Positions 1 to 13,703 of a stretch of 64,000 nt of DNA are shown here, in pieces (the first letter of the stretch is position 1; each line of letters starts with the position of its first letter). Made by a program: the position numbers and the translations under genes. Origin of the DNA: Channallabes apus (taxonomy: Eukaryota; Chordata; Actinopteri; Siluriformes; Clariidae); NCBI GenBank assembly GCA_030522415.1, contig CM060109.1:26787392-26851391 (forward strand), given 5' to 3'. The notes beneath the pieces are model-generated. The model had not been told where the DNA came from and searched no databases. It saw only the letters and a list, made by a program, of their open reading frames with translations.

Positions 1-1500
1 CATCAAGAAAATATATATTTCTATATTTATAATATTTGTACTATTAAACAAAAGATAATTTGGCTGTGTGACACCATGTCCTTCCGCTAATCACGCCGAT
101 GATGTAAGCAGAATGTCAGTTTTTTTTAATAATAACTTGAGATAGAGGAGATTTATTATCATTCAGTCTGGCCAAGGTTTGTTGAGATTAAGTTGTACAG
201 TGTTAACAATTTTCACCGGGCACTGAAAAAACATTACTGTGCTGTGTTTTGATTTGTTACAGCATTTTGCACAATCCACCTAACAAAAATTTAACTCGTC
301 AGTGTGATGCAGGCTTTGTGCGCTTGTTAACGTCAAAGATTTCATGATGATATTTAATATATCGCAAGTGTATGCATCTAGAACAGGATGTGTAACAGAC
401 CTAAATGAGTATTAGTGCTTTTATTATCAATGAGGGGGAAGCAGTGTAGCTGGCAGGCTCAGGCCCAGGCCCAAAGGATTCTCTGCCAGCTACAATCTGA
501 CCTGTACAGGTGTACCTGACGTTGCAAAATCGATAATGGTGCTTTAGTAACACAAACAGAATGTTTGAATGAGCCATAAATATGCTGAGGAACTCGCACT
601 TTCCTAAAGCTGTTTTTTTTTTTTTTTTGTTTGTTTTTGTTTGTTTGTTTGAGAATTTCTTTATACATCCACACCTTATGTAAGTCTCTCATTAAACTAA
701 TGCAGAAAATTTCAGTCTGTCAACCTCTCAGGAAGGTAAGGTTTGAAAAAAAGCTGAAACCAGATGTTAACCATGGTTAGCAACCAGAACTTGTTCAGTT
801 AGAGTGAAGAGCAGAGTTCGTCATCACCACTGGTGTTGTATTGCTTTATGTTCAGAAATATGTCTCTTTCTATTAGTTAATGTAGTTACTTCAGGAATAT
901 CTTTGCTTGAAAAAGTAGCTTCTATAGAACAGTTTCACTTGACGAACTTGGTGAAATAACATGTTACTTTGTTGACCTGATGTTATCCTGTCTTTTGGTA
1001 ATATTTAAACACCATGCCACTTTACCCTGTTGAAATCTGTATTGTTTGACGTTCATGTCCAACATTATTTGTGCCAAACATCATATGGTACCAGATGAAG
1101 TAGAACAAATGTTTCATAAGCTCCAGTCTTGTTAAATTGCTTCCAGTTGTGCTAGATCAATAGGAAGCAGTCTGCTGGTTTGCTCACACCACTGTGAGGC
1201 CGCTTTAGTGACTTTACTGTCGTGTAGTTACTCATCATGAATAATATATTCTGTTTCCTGGTCATCTGCTTTCGTTCATCACCCATAGTGAGATTAGCTC
1301 ATCTGAGCTGTGGACATGGACACAAAACACATTGTCTGAAATTTGCTCTGAGCTGTGCCAGGGTCTGTGGCAGGCTACACACAGTTAGTCCAGGGTCTAC
1401 CACTCTTCACTGCATCATGTCAGACTAATGATTGTCTTGGAGTTGGATTAAAATAACGCATATGGCATTAAATACTGGATTGAAATATGGCATTAGGTAG

Positions 1501-2664
<1,164 letters not shown>

Positions 2665-2953
2665 TTAGGTAGGTATCAACAATAACAACTATCAGACATC
2701 AACTGTTCAAAAGAGATAATTGCACATTTTGCAAATACTTCACAATAGTTTTACAACGTAGAAAGATTATTATTTTTTAATACATTTTATTTTACTCTTG
2801 TCATAGTAGTTGAGTAATAGTGCACATATCTCTATAAATAAAAGGTTTTGTCTAGACATTGGTCAGAGCTCGCTCTTTTAATAATATATTTAAGTTTCAT
2901 ATATTGGAGGACCCAAAACCAGTGTCAGAAAAATTAGTCTGTATGTCTGTCGC

Positions 2954-3049
2954 AAGGATCGGCAAAATTTCAATAAAACTTGTTCAGCCAGTGCATCAGG
3001 ATCATGCAAAACTGGTTGGACAAATTCTATTGAAATTTTGCCGATCCTT
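2954..3049. repeat. Imperfect hairpin, about 39-bp arms
   Basis: Arms 2954-2992 and 3011-3049 are inverted copies with only a few mismatches (AAGGATCGGCAAAATTTCAA at the outer end of the left arm), separated by an 18-bp loop. This could be a tiny MITE or an end-to-end remnant. No flanking duplication was found. Confidence 0.8.
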
Positions 3050-4294
3050 AGATATTTGACTGAAGTTAAATCTGCGTCATCAATGAAATCAAAATGTTCA
3101 GTAGAATGTAAGAACCACAAGGTTTGACAATGTACTGTGAATGCGTCAAACTGGGCACATTTTAAAATTGACCGCTGGGCATAAAGTGATGAAACTTTTG
3201 CAGTGGTTAGTTATCTGCCTGAAATTTAACCTGCACCATAAGTTAAATCAACATTTTGAGTAAAAGCGATTTTATTAACAGTTATGTGCCATATGTAATA
3301 ATTTATATTAAAATAAGCTACTTTGCTCAATGTAAACAAAACCTCCAATAACATATCTATTGAAAAACTACACTGAATATTTTCACTGAGATAATGTAAT
3401 ATTTTCACCTCTAAAATAACAACACTGAAGTAGTGTTTGAAGTGGTGGTAAGTAAAGTGAATTTTAAACCCGTAAAAAAAAAAAAAAAAGAACATATGAA
3501 AACACAAAAAAGAGCAAAATAAAACATGGTATTAAAGTGCTTCCAGTTTCTCCAGAATCCAGCCAAAGACAAGTACCTATCTGATTCTCGTGTTCCCTCA
3601 TAATGAAGCTTGTAAAAAGCTTGTGCTTGCATTCAGATGTTGTATTGTCAGATAATGCTGATGGGGACAGTAGAGTTTGTTTAAATTTACATTTCAACTG
3701 CCTCTGTAGGAATTTTAGTTTTTCCTTTTACACACACGACGTCAAGTGTTTCAATTGTAGATAGTCAGGCTCAACAGTACTCCATTACGTTTACAGCCCA
3801 GCATGACCTTCGCTTTAAAGTTACTTTCAATTTACATGATCCAAATGAACACATTTTAGAAAGCTCTCTGGCTAGTTTTTCTAAATGACTACTTGAGTCT
3901 TACTCCATGACTAAAAAACGTATCAGAAAAAGACTTGCACTGCATTGTGATCTTTTTTTTTTCTTTTTTCCTCACCATTTTCTCTATTTTGTTTGTTAAT
4001 CTTTCTTATACTCACTTACATTAGAAACTCTTAGGATGGAAATGTTCCTGCATTCCTGTAGACAACCTTCTACATCATGAGCGTTTGTTCACGTACTTGC
4101 CTGTATACTATACATGTTACCGGGTGAGTTAATTAGGCAAACAACATAATGCAAACAAACGTGGTAACACTCTGAGTCTAGATTCCCTGTCGATCTTTAA
4201 GATGGTATTTATCTCCTGTTTACTGCTGCACAGTGACAAATATACATGTCAAAACAGTTAAGATACATCATACAGATGGAGTAATTGCTGGTCG

Positions 4295-5450
4295 TAGGGC
4301 TGGGCAATATGGCTGAAAACTATCACGATATCAGTGTTTCATATCGGTCGATATCGATATTTTTTTTTTGACCCATTTAAAATAAGGACTAGGAGAAAAA
4401 TATATTACATTTAAACATTTTTATTTTAAACTTAACCTTCCTCTGATCATAGTCCCCACAGTTATTACATTTACATTTAGGCATTTGGCAGATGCTCTTA
4501 TCCAGAGCGACTTACTTTCTCATTATACATCTGAGCAGTTGAGGGTTAAGTGCCTTGGTCAAGGGCCAAACAGTGACAACTTGGTGGTTGTGGGGTTGGA
4601 ACCTGGGATCTTCCGAACTGTAGTCCAATGCCTTAACCACTGAGCTACCCCTGGCCTATTGAGACAGAAATGTGTTATTAAGACAGAAATTTCAACAACC
4701 ATGGAAAACTCAAATAATTAAAATGTAAACATAAGTCTAAAGTCACAATGAACACTTAACAATTATCTCTTAACATTTAAGGTGCAAAATGTAAGATGCT
4801 AAAAAGTGTAATAAAATAGTTCGAAGTGCATTTTCTGCTTATGAAGAGGAATACAGCAGACCATCACGAGACAACGATATGGCGCAACCAAACGTGATAC
4901 GCTAACAGCCAATCATCTAACAGTATTATAGGTTACAGGTTATTGCAACTGTCACGGGCAATTGGAGGCGGACCAGAAGACTAGCAGTTAGCCCTTGTAG
5001 CGTGGATGATAAACCCAAACGCAGAAATAGTGCAAACAGGCAGGATAACCACACGAGTCATTGTAAGAACTCTCTCACGCCAAGAGCAAGAGTTTACACA
5101 ATTAAAACTGCGTTCTAGCAACAAACACTCAATCAGGAATTGGACACAAAATTGTGAGTACTCTCATAAAATCCGGCGAAGCGTCGGAAATGGCATGGGC
5201 AGACTGAGCAATGTGAAACGCCATTTGGTCTCCTTTTATGCTTACTGAATCGCGACTGTACTACTTCCGGGTCCTACTGCTGGTCGCGGAGCGAGTGCGC
5301 AATAACAGCAACCAAACTAGCTTTGCGACCTCTGTTTTCTTCCGACAAAGAATAAAAATTATTGAACGTTCTATCGAACACATTTTTTATTGATATCGAT
5401 CACGTGTCTATCGCGATACATATCGTTATTTTTTTTATCGCCCAGCCCTA
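4295..5450 (+). mobile_element. hAT element with TAGGGCTGGGCAATAT termini
   Basis: The termini TAGGGCTGGGCAATAT and ...ATCGCCCAGCCCTA are flanked by GCTGGTCG (4287-4294) and GCTTGTCG (5451-5458), a 7 of 8 matching duplication. It has no transposase. Its internal part (about 4953-5300) is homologous to the core of the GCAC-family elements although the termini differ. A tRNA-derived SINE sits inside the left half. Confidence 0.87.
4463..4656 (-). mobile_element. tRNA-derived SINE (inside the hAT at 4295-5450)
   Basis: Reverse-strand copy of the same SINE as 46904-47096. The tRNA-like head (A-box-like and B-box-like blocks, the latter containing the GGTTC-type motif) is at the right end. The left end carries the tail common in fish genomes (ATTTGGCAGATGCTCTTATC). 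Its presence inside the hAT shows that it inserted later or was carried along. Confidence 0.85.
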
Positions 5451-6150
5451 GCTTGTCGGTTCACACAACCTCTCTTCAAAACTTTCTGCCGTTTTTAACA
5501 GACAGGCTGCCCATACTGCCCCTCTGCCTCTACTCTGTATGTCCATATTACGTCTTGCGGGTACATACAGATGCATGTGTTTTTTTTCAGAGAATGCACA
5601 AAAACTACGCACTAATAAAAGCACAGGATATGCGAGATAGCCATCATGCGTGCTTGTACAAATGTAAATTAAAAGGAAGTACAGTCGATTCCCCCATGAA
5701 GGCTTCAGTTGTTTGCAGATTTTTTTTCTTACAACTAATAATTGTTTGCGTGACCCACACATATCCTCCGCAATATAATAATTTTTCATGCGTTTTAACG
5801 CTAAGCAATTAAGAACAATATTCATTAATTTTGCAGCAAATATATTAACGTAAACTCAGTTAAATTTCCTTATAAAATATAATACTGTATATATTTTTTA
5901 GTACTGTCGAGAGAACATATTAAGCTGAGTTTAAGATGAGCTTACTGATGTTAATATATTTTTTTAATGTTTATTCACCACATGATGAGTAAGAACCGTT
6001 TGTAAGAAGTTAATTTTGTAAATGATTTGGCTCAGTGAGATTTAGCTAATATTTTGAAGCAGTATATAACACCTAGTATTTTTGTAGAACAGGAACATTT
6101 CAGTAAAAATTGACGAGCAGCCGGTATGGGTTCAATAAAGAACTGTAGAA

Positions 6151-6547
6151 TGGAGACCTGCGTGGGACGGATTTTTCCATCCCGCTCCCGCAACATTCTG
6201 TCCCACTCCCGTCCGCTCCCGCAAAAATATATATTTTCTCCCGCTCCTGCCCGCAGTATTCAAGTTTTGTCCCGTTCCCCCCCGCAAAAATCCCGCAGGT
6301 AAACATTTAAGTAGTAGCAATTGAGTATAGAACCGCTACTGAGTAGATAAATAATACAGTATTTGTTTAAAAATAAATACATTTTAAGATAATTCCATTT
6401 TGCGGGAGTCCCGCGATTAATGTTATTCTCCCGCATCCCGCACATACATGAGGACCTTCCCGCCCGCACCTGCATTCACCCATCAAATTTTGTCCTGCGC
6501 AGGTAACCCTGGGTCCTGCAGTACTCCCGCGGGAGTGCAGGTCTCTA
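6151..6547. mobile_element. Small non-autonomous hAT element (397 bp)
   Basis: The termini T(A/G)GAGACCTGC and GCAGGTCTCTA are flanked by the exact 8-bp duplication CTGTAGAA (6143-6150 and 6548-6555). The interior is rich in CCCGC and GCGGG blocks. There is no coding capacity. Confidence 0.88.
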
Positions 6548-7299
6548 CTGTAGAATGTTTGTTTCTTTAATGAAGAACCGCCCCCCCCCCACACACACAC
6601 CCGCACACAATGCTTTTGTAACTGTTTAACTGTTTCACCAGTTATTTTGTTGAGTGCCTCTTAAATACTTTAACACACCTGGACTTTAAGGGAGGGGTAC
6701 AACCTGTAGCCCTGCTGATGTTACTGCAGAACATAAAACCTTACCCCTAGTCATCTCACTGAATAAGGATTCTTTTTCTTATACGTTAAGAGAGTTGAGT
6801 AGAAAGGTTATGGCAGTCAGTATAGGTTACTGTACATGCCTGATGCTTTGTGTGTCTTGATCAGAGAGTCTTAAGAAGAACTGCATTTAAATCAGGTTTA
6901 CAAAAGTGTATCCTCAAGCTAATTTGAGCAAAGCGTAAAGCCACTGAGAATACAGTACTTGTACCATTAAACTATCCTTCACATCTGACAGAAAACTTTC
7001 CAATGATCCTTGCAATTCAGTCAATGTCTAGTTGGTCCTCTGAGATGATGCACTACTATGACGCAAAGGGAATGAAATGCTCAAAGTGCATTGCTGTGTA
7101 CTGCTCAACAGTTCATCGTCTGGCTCTAGTGCAAGTGGAGTAAGCATTTGAAACTGAGATTTCATTGCTCTTTTGTTTATGATCTTTTCTTTAGATGTGA
7201 CTCAAAATTATAAATCAAGTCAGGGACGGTGGCAATGAATGGGATTGACTGGTCAGGGTTTTTTTTTTTTGAGAGAGAGCGAGAGAGTGCTTCTGGGGC

Positions 7300-7376
7300 T
7301 ACAGATGGCTGGAATGTGATTCAAACTCGTGGTCTCGCGATGATGGTGTTTCTGTTGCACCACTTGAGCGCCCATG
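7300..7376 (-). mobile_element. Possible tRNA-derived SINE head
   Basis: On the reverse strand, TGGGCGCTCAAGTGGTGCAA resembles a pol III A box and GAGTTTGAATC resembles a B box at tRNA-like spacing. It is followed toward 7260 by a GA-rich stretch and a poly-T run (poly-A on the element strand). This is a different SINE family from the one at 4463. No target duplication was found. Confidence 0.5.
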
Positions 7377-10054
7377 AGTGATGTGACAGAATCAGTTACT
7401 GTAAATCTGAGTCTCATCAGATGTTCCTCGGTCATTGTCATTGACATGGCCATGTGCCAGTCAGTAAAAAAGTTTTTTATAACCTGGCAGATCTTCCCAA
7501 AATGAATGTGTTAAACTGAAAGGGTCTCATAAATGTTTCACAAAAAACATTTTTATACCGTGACATTTTAACAATCCATAAAATTGGCTAAGAAAACCTA
7601 ACGCATGGTTAAACTGAATTTTGGCAGTGCAGTGATTCTGTGTAAGCACGAGCCCACAGGCTGAGTGATGTAGCTAATCACAGCCATTCTCATATTCACT
7701 ATTACTGCAGGATGGCTTGTGTAATGTTGCTTTTATGTTTCATGAACAAGTCATTAACACTGAGTAGGTGACCTTTCAGGCACAAAATGGGAAATTATTC
7801 TGTTTATTTTTGTCTCCTGTTGATGCTACTGTACACTCATTATAGCACATCAGCTAGCTCACTAATTAGCCCATTAGATCGATTTTGTATGTCCCTTCCT
7901 TATTTTCATCTTCACCTGGCAAGCTTTTCATCCTGTATGTTTTTTTTGTTCTAGAAAATTATAGTTTACCATATGGTATGTCAGCTGATGTCTTTAATAT
8001 AGTAACTCTATAGGATTTTTTCATGGCAAACACAAACAAGCAGAGCGATACACACAGTATAGCCTTCCAGTGTGGTTATACTAAATATCACCCTTGCTGT
8101 GCCACTTGACAAATCAAACTAGTGTACTGCAACTAACTGGTGTGTAGGAATGTTTTGTGTTAGGAGTGTTCAGAGCATTAAGCACAAATGGTGACGGCAC
8201 TAAAAGAAGAAACGGCTGTTTTAATACCCTACAAATTCAACAGCAGCGATAAAGTTCCGTGCTATTGAACCAGTGTATCTCTCATCCCATCACTGATTCA
8301 TAATTTATAAAATTGTGTTGTGAATGAGCATTGTGCCTATGTTTGTATTTGAGACTTGCTATAATAGACATTGTGATTTGTACTCAGTACTTCAGAGCAT
8401 GTAAACAATGCATAGTAATGTGAGCATTTGTAATTTGATCAGAGAGCGGAGCATGTAATTAAGTTTTTATTGCACCTCTCTGCTCCAGGCATCTCCCATT
8501 TTCTGTTACTAAAAACATTAACATGAAGAAATGTTTTATGATTTAGCTTTTTAGTTAACAAACATACTGTTGAATGAGAGATGAGGGAGATGGCAGATGA
8601 TTCCTAATATAAAAAAAAAAGTAGGACAAAGAGATGAGCAGAGAATGGGAATTGTCTTAGTATAGAAGCTTCTCATTAATCTATTTGGATGTGTGCAGAT
8701 TAGTCAGTAGTCACGTTCATTTCCTGCTGTGAAGCCTTAACACCAAAGTTTTTAAAGGAAGGTTTGATGAGGGTGTTAAAGTTCATACTGACAATTAAAG
8801 CTCTGCTTCACCTTAAGCTTAAATCAAGTCATAAACTCGTACGTGTGATTAAGTGTCCCCAAGTCTATTAGTACTACCAAAGCAATTAAGAATGATTAGG
8901 CACACGTTTAATATTAGATAGCTGAATATCCCATACTGTTGTGGAGTTAAAATCAGTTAAAACGTTTAAAGCATGTGAAGCTTTTTTGTATAATATCTAT
9001 AACTTTGAAACCTGGCACCATGGGAATGAAAACTGCAGAGTCCAAACTGTAGCCTGCCGAGACGCAGACTGGCTACTATTGTCTGTCAGGGAAGGGCTGA
9101 AATTACTCAGGTCTGTCCACATTGCCACCCTGATTACTGCTTCACTCGCCTGTACATCAGAGACCAGGAGCAGCGCTTCAGTCAACGTTCTTAAAGCAGA
9201 GGTACTTGGCACCATTTAAAAACACCAGTCATACAAAGCAAACAAGGGAGTCTGAAATGATTCCTGACCCTGAAATCGGCAGCTCTTTTGCATGTGGCAA
9301 AGGCAAATGGGCTTGCATGTAAAGCCTTGACCTGACTGCTCGCGTCATTAAGATACTTGTGGATACGAGTAAACTTCAGTTTGTTTTAATGTTCGTGAGG
9401 TCCTCAAACAAACAACATACAAAGCAACTTGACTGTCATGGTCTGTAAGAATGGGTGGATGAATAGTAAAAGTGAAACAGCAGGCAAACATCACAGGTTT
9501 GGTGTTTACCTCAGTTCTAAATCAAGACTTGGTTTATTAACAAATAAGAACCATAAAGGCATAAACATACTGTAGTAACATAGTAGTGAGTTCTACTGGT
9601 GTTTTTTTTTAAATTTATTTATTTATTTTTATTTCACCAAATATTTCAGTGATATCCGGTTATGATGATTAAAAAAATAATTCCTACCAAAGTTCTTCCT
9701 TGAAGATGTTGGTTCATCAATATGGTATCAGGTTTTAATAAGGTTTTTTTATTTTATTTATTTATTAATTTATTATACAGTTCTTAAATTTTACTAGACT
9801 GTGATCTCCTTAATTGTTCTCTTTGCTTGATGCACGCTAATAATTTCTGAAACAGAGTAACATCTTTACCACGTCCACATCTTCTGACATGTTAGTTTAG
9901 AAATTAAAAGTTTGTCCACCATGCCTCTCTTCTTTGTTAAATGAGAAAATGGGAATGAAATGCCACCTCACCTGAAATGTCAACTTGAGGTTGTGTTCTC
10001 AACTGTGTGTTCTTTTCCACTTTACAGAGGGACATCAAATTAGTGGGTACACAC

Positions 10055-10653
10055 TAGGGCTGCACGATATTAGGAAAATGTGATATTATTGTTGAATATT
10101 GCGATAACGATATTTCTTGCGATATAACATTTCCCTAGAGAAATGCATTTTTTTATTATTATTGTCTATTTTTTTTTAAATTATTTTTTAAATATGTAAT
10201 GATCATACTAAAATAAACAGGTAATAGATATTCGTCTGATGTAATTAAATCTAATTCAGGCTAAAAAGAAACTATATGTCAAGGAAGTTGCAAATATTTA
10301 GACTTCAAAACACTATGAATGACTTAAAACCCTCAGCAAATATTTTGACTTCTGGTTTGCTGTTACTATAAACCTGCCAACACAATATGAATTACTTTCA
10401 AACATGACTTTTGATTTACGTGTAACCGTACACTCATCAATAGTGTCTTAAAACAAGAGCATCTTTTAAACTAAATATTCTCTTTGGCTTGCCTGTTTTT
10501 TTTTTTATAAAAATAAATATTATTAAAAATAAATTAAATAAAAAAAATACTATTTGTCACACTATTTGTTTTTTTTTTTTTGTTTTGTTAGTTTTTTTAA
10601 AATAAAAATAAATATTATTAAACAAAAATTACATTTATAAAATGCTATTTGTG

Positions 10654-10716
<63 letters not shown>

Positions 10717-11183
10717 CGCTCCGCGACCGGCACTATGACCCGGAAGTAATGCGGGCGCGAACCAGGAAGTATAAGAGGAGTAAACAAATCATTTCATACA
10801 GCTTAGTCACTGTGTTCACGCATGTCGGTGCAGATTGTTTACTTTCTGATTCGAGTCTGTGTTTATAGGACGCGGGTTAAATTTGTGTCTTTCCTTTGCT
10901 CCCCTTCTGTGAGAGTCCTTAAACTAATTCGCGTGGTTATCCTGCCGACTCGCTTGCTTCCGCGTTTGGGTTTACCGTCCACGCTACAAAAGGCTAACGG
11001 CTAATAGCTAAGTCTTCTGATTATCCCGGGTTAGTTCGTGACAGAATTAAGTATAAAGATAAGTATAAAGCCTACTCGCTTGTTTCCGCGTTTGGATTTA
11101 CCGTCTATAAAGGGCTAACGGCTAATCGCCAAGTTTTCTGATCATCCGGGCTTAGTTCGCGACAGAATGAAGTAAAAGATATA

Positions 11184-11249
<66 letters not shown>

Positions 11250-11402
11250 GGTATAAACATAGTAAGGGCCCATCTGATTGGTCAAATTTGGACACACAAA
11301 TGCTTGGCACATAAAGTATTTATCGCAACTCTTTGCGATATGGTTATCGCGCATGCCATTATCGCGATAACGATATTTTTTTCGATATATCGTGCAGCCC
11401 TA
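10055..11402 (-). mobile_element. Non-autonomous hAT element, GCAC family, copy 2
   Basis: Same family as 1501-2664 but in the opposite orientation. The termini TAGGGCTGCACGATAT / ATATCGTGCAGCCCTA are flanked by the exact 8-bp duplication GTACACAC (10047-10054 and 11403-11410). It contains a (CA)n tract, a (TA)n tract (about 11191-11245), and a local duplication of the part around 10990-11110. It has no transposase. Confidence 0.9.
10662..10713. repeat. (CA)n microsatellite
   Basis: A run of about 26 CA units within the hAT copy at 10055-11402. Confidence 0.97.
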
Positions 11403-11824
11403 GTACACACATCATCAGGAATAAAGTAAAACTTATGTATACACATAAGAGATGAACCAGTTGATCAGCCAATGACCAGAATTGACTGGTTTTCAGTTTG
11501 ATAGTCCGTGACCGGTGATCAGCCTCAGGTATATTTGGTATACATTAAAAATCTCAGATCTGCCTTTTTCTTCACCAGTCTCAAAACAACACGATCAGCT
11601 GCCACACAACCTCTCACTGTTGAGTTTTGAGACTTTGAAGACATTTGAGATTGTAAAATGTCGCAGTTTCTTTAAAATCCTGCAGATGCCACACACTGTA
11701 CTAGGGATGGGAATTGCCGTCTGGTACGAAATCATGATTCTTGGCTGCAGATTCGATTAAAATAGCATTTTTAAACCGATTTATTATTTTTAAAAGAATT
11801 TTATTTATTTATTTTTTTGGACTT

Positions 11825-11960
11825 TTCCTTGATTTTCTCCCCAATTTGGTCGTATCCAAATTCCTCCCCATCACTAGGGGGCTACCACATTACGGCTACT
11901 ATTTTCACCCAGTCGGGAGGGCAGAAGACTATCACACATTCCCATCAGCCCAGGCGTGAC
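11825..11960 (-). repeat. Dispersed repeat, same family as 29041-29300
   Basis: The stretch with CACTAGGGGGCTACCACATT and CAGTCGGGAGGGCAGAAGAC matches the reverse complement of about 29165-29295. I do not recognise the class; it has no obvious pol III boxes. Confidence 0.7.
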
Positions 11961-11989
11961 CATCCTTTGCGTGTCTGTATCATACTGGA

Positions 11990-12617
11990 TAGGGCTGCAC
12001 GATATATCGAAAAAATATCGTTATCGCGATAATGGCATGCGCGATAACCATATCGCAAGGAGTTGCGATAAATACTTTATTTGCCAAGCGTTTGTGTGTC
12101 CAAATTTGACCAATCAGATGGGCCCTTACTATGTTTATACCCGCTTATATAATTTATATCTTTATACTTCATTCTGTCGCGAACTAAGCCCGGATGATCA
12201 GAAGACTTAGCGATTAGCCGCGATTAGCCGTTAGCCGCGATTAGCCGTTAGCCCTTTATAGACGGTAAACACAAACGCGGAAGCAAGGGAGTAGGCAGGA
12301 TAACCACGCGAATTAGTTTAAAGACTCTCACAGAAGGGGAGCAAGGGAAAAACACACATTTAACCCGCATCCTATAAACACACACTCGAATCAGAAACCG
12401 ACATGGTGAACTCAGTGACTAAGCTCTATGCAGTGCTTTGTTTACTCCTCTTATACTTTCGGGTTCGCGCCCGCATTACTTCCGGGTCCAAGTGCCGGTC
12501 GCGGAGCGAGTGCGTGCGTGTGTATCTGTGTGTATGTGTGACTAATAGTATTTTTTTTTTATTTAATTTTTGTTTAATAATTTTTATTTAAAAAAAAACA
12601 GGCAAGCCAAAGAGAAT
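11990..12617 (+). mobile_element. Truncated hAT element, GCAC family, copy 3
   Basis: It starts with TAGGGCTGCACGATAT and follows copy 1 through the core (CGGATGATCAGAAGACTT, tandem TTAGCCG units, GTCGCGGAGCGAGTG) to the poly-A region. It stops abruptly near 12617, where the text switches to unrelated sequence. The right terminus and TSD are missing. With copy 2 (reverse) it forms a head-to-head inverted pair with a spacer of about 590 bp. Confidence 0.85.
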
Positions 12618-13081
12618 TTTATCGAAATAAATTATTGCTGTACGACGGTATTTACAATGCCGTTACATCCCTAGTTTTTATCCATTTGCACTTGCACATT
12701 GGATTACTGTGTTTAACGATACATAATTCCTCTTTCTCTCTTTTACTTTTTTAAAACATTTTAAAAAAAAACAGTGGAACACTGTGGAACATTTTTCCAC
12801 AGTGCTGTGAGGTAAAGACATTAAAAACATTGTCATGTCAGGTTAATTTTAATGAAATTTAATGTGAATTTCAGAGAATCTTTTAGGAACTTTCACACAA
12901 CTTGATTTAACAAGATTTAACAAGCTCTTTCAATTTTACAAAGTATAACGTAAATCAGGATTAGTATTTTTTAGAGATGTTCCGATACCATTTTTTCCCT
13001 CCCGATACCGATTCCGATACTTGGGCTCAGGGTATCGGCCGATACCGAGTACCGATCCGATACCTGGGTGTGTATCTGTAC

Positions 13082-13082
<1 letters not shown>

Positions 13083-13112
<30 letters not shown>

Positions 13113-13123
13113 ATATGTATGTG

Positions 13124-13157
<34 letters not shown>
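13083..13157. repeat. (GT)n / (AT)n compound microsatellite
   Basis: A GT run passes into GTATAT and then an AT run inside the hAT at 12972-13839. Confidence 0.95.
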
Positions 13158-13162
<5 letters not shown>

Positions 13163-13193
13163 TTTTTTTTTAAGTAAGATACTACTAGCCCTG

Positions 13194-13703
13194 TGTAACG
13201 AGTTCGACCCTAAGTGCACGGGCGACACCATGAAACACGGACACGAGGTGTGGTCTTACAGGAAAAGGGTCATTTATTTAGAAAAACGGGTAAGGAAAGG
13301 GTTAAAGGCTCTCTGTGGCCTTTTCCCCTTCGGCGGCAGGGATGCGAAGGCAGGCTCGACGCGGAAGTGAAGGTGCCTCGGGAGCTCGTGCAGCTCGTTC
13401 ACGCGCTCCTCTCGCGGAGATCAAAGGCGCCCCTTTTTAAAGTCTCTGGGGCGCATCACATCGCCCCGCTCTTTTGCCACTGTCTCTCATAAAATCCAGC
13501 GCGTCGCAAAGTCCAGCTTCCCAACAGTCAGACCCCGAGCTACACTCCCCGCTGTGTTTTATAGCGCCGATAGCTCATGGGCCGTTGCCTGATTCTGCGA
13601 CCCTGCTACTTCACATACCTAAAGGGGGGGGAGGCCGCCTAACTAGTGAGCGAGGAGCGATATCAATTTGGGCGCACGCCCATCACAGGCGCACGCCGTG
13701 ACA
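13194..13703. mobile_element. Possible solo-LTR-like insertion
   Basis: A GC-rich block starts TGTAACGAG and ends CGTGACA (TG...CA), with CCCTG on the left and CTCTG on the right, a 4 of 5 match to a 5-bp duplication. It interrupts the A+T-rich centre of the hAT at 12972-13839. A short motif (CTCTCATAAAATCC) recurs in the core of the hAT at 4295-5450. It has no coding sequence. It could instead be a native part of the hAT. Confidence 0.4.

Larger units (their letters stand above)
11703..12675. mobile_element. Composite of hAT-like ends enclosing other repeats
   Basis: It starts TAGGGATGGGAATTGCCG and ends ...CCGTTACATCCCTA, short inverted ends typical of hATs. The two flanks (CACTGTAC and GTTTTTAT) do not match, so the ends may belong to two different insertions. 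Inside are a dispersed repeat (11825-11960) and a truncated GCAC-family copy (11990-12617). Confidence 0.5.

Noticed and set aside
5390..5825. Open frames of 140 codons (+) and 125 codons (-) next to the hAT at 4295-5450
   Set aside because: They overlap on opposite strands, cross the hAT terminus and show no domain or codon pattern.
13068..13370. Open frame with Cys-Val and Ile-Tyr repeats
   Set aside because: It arises from GT and AT microsatellites within a hAT.
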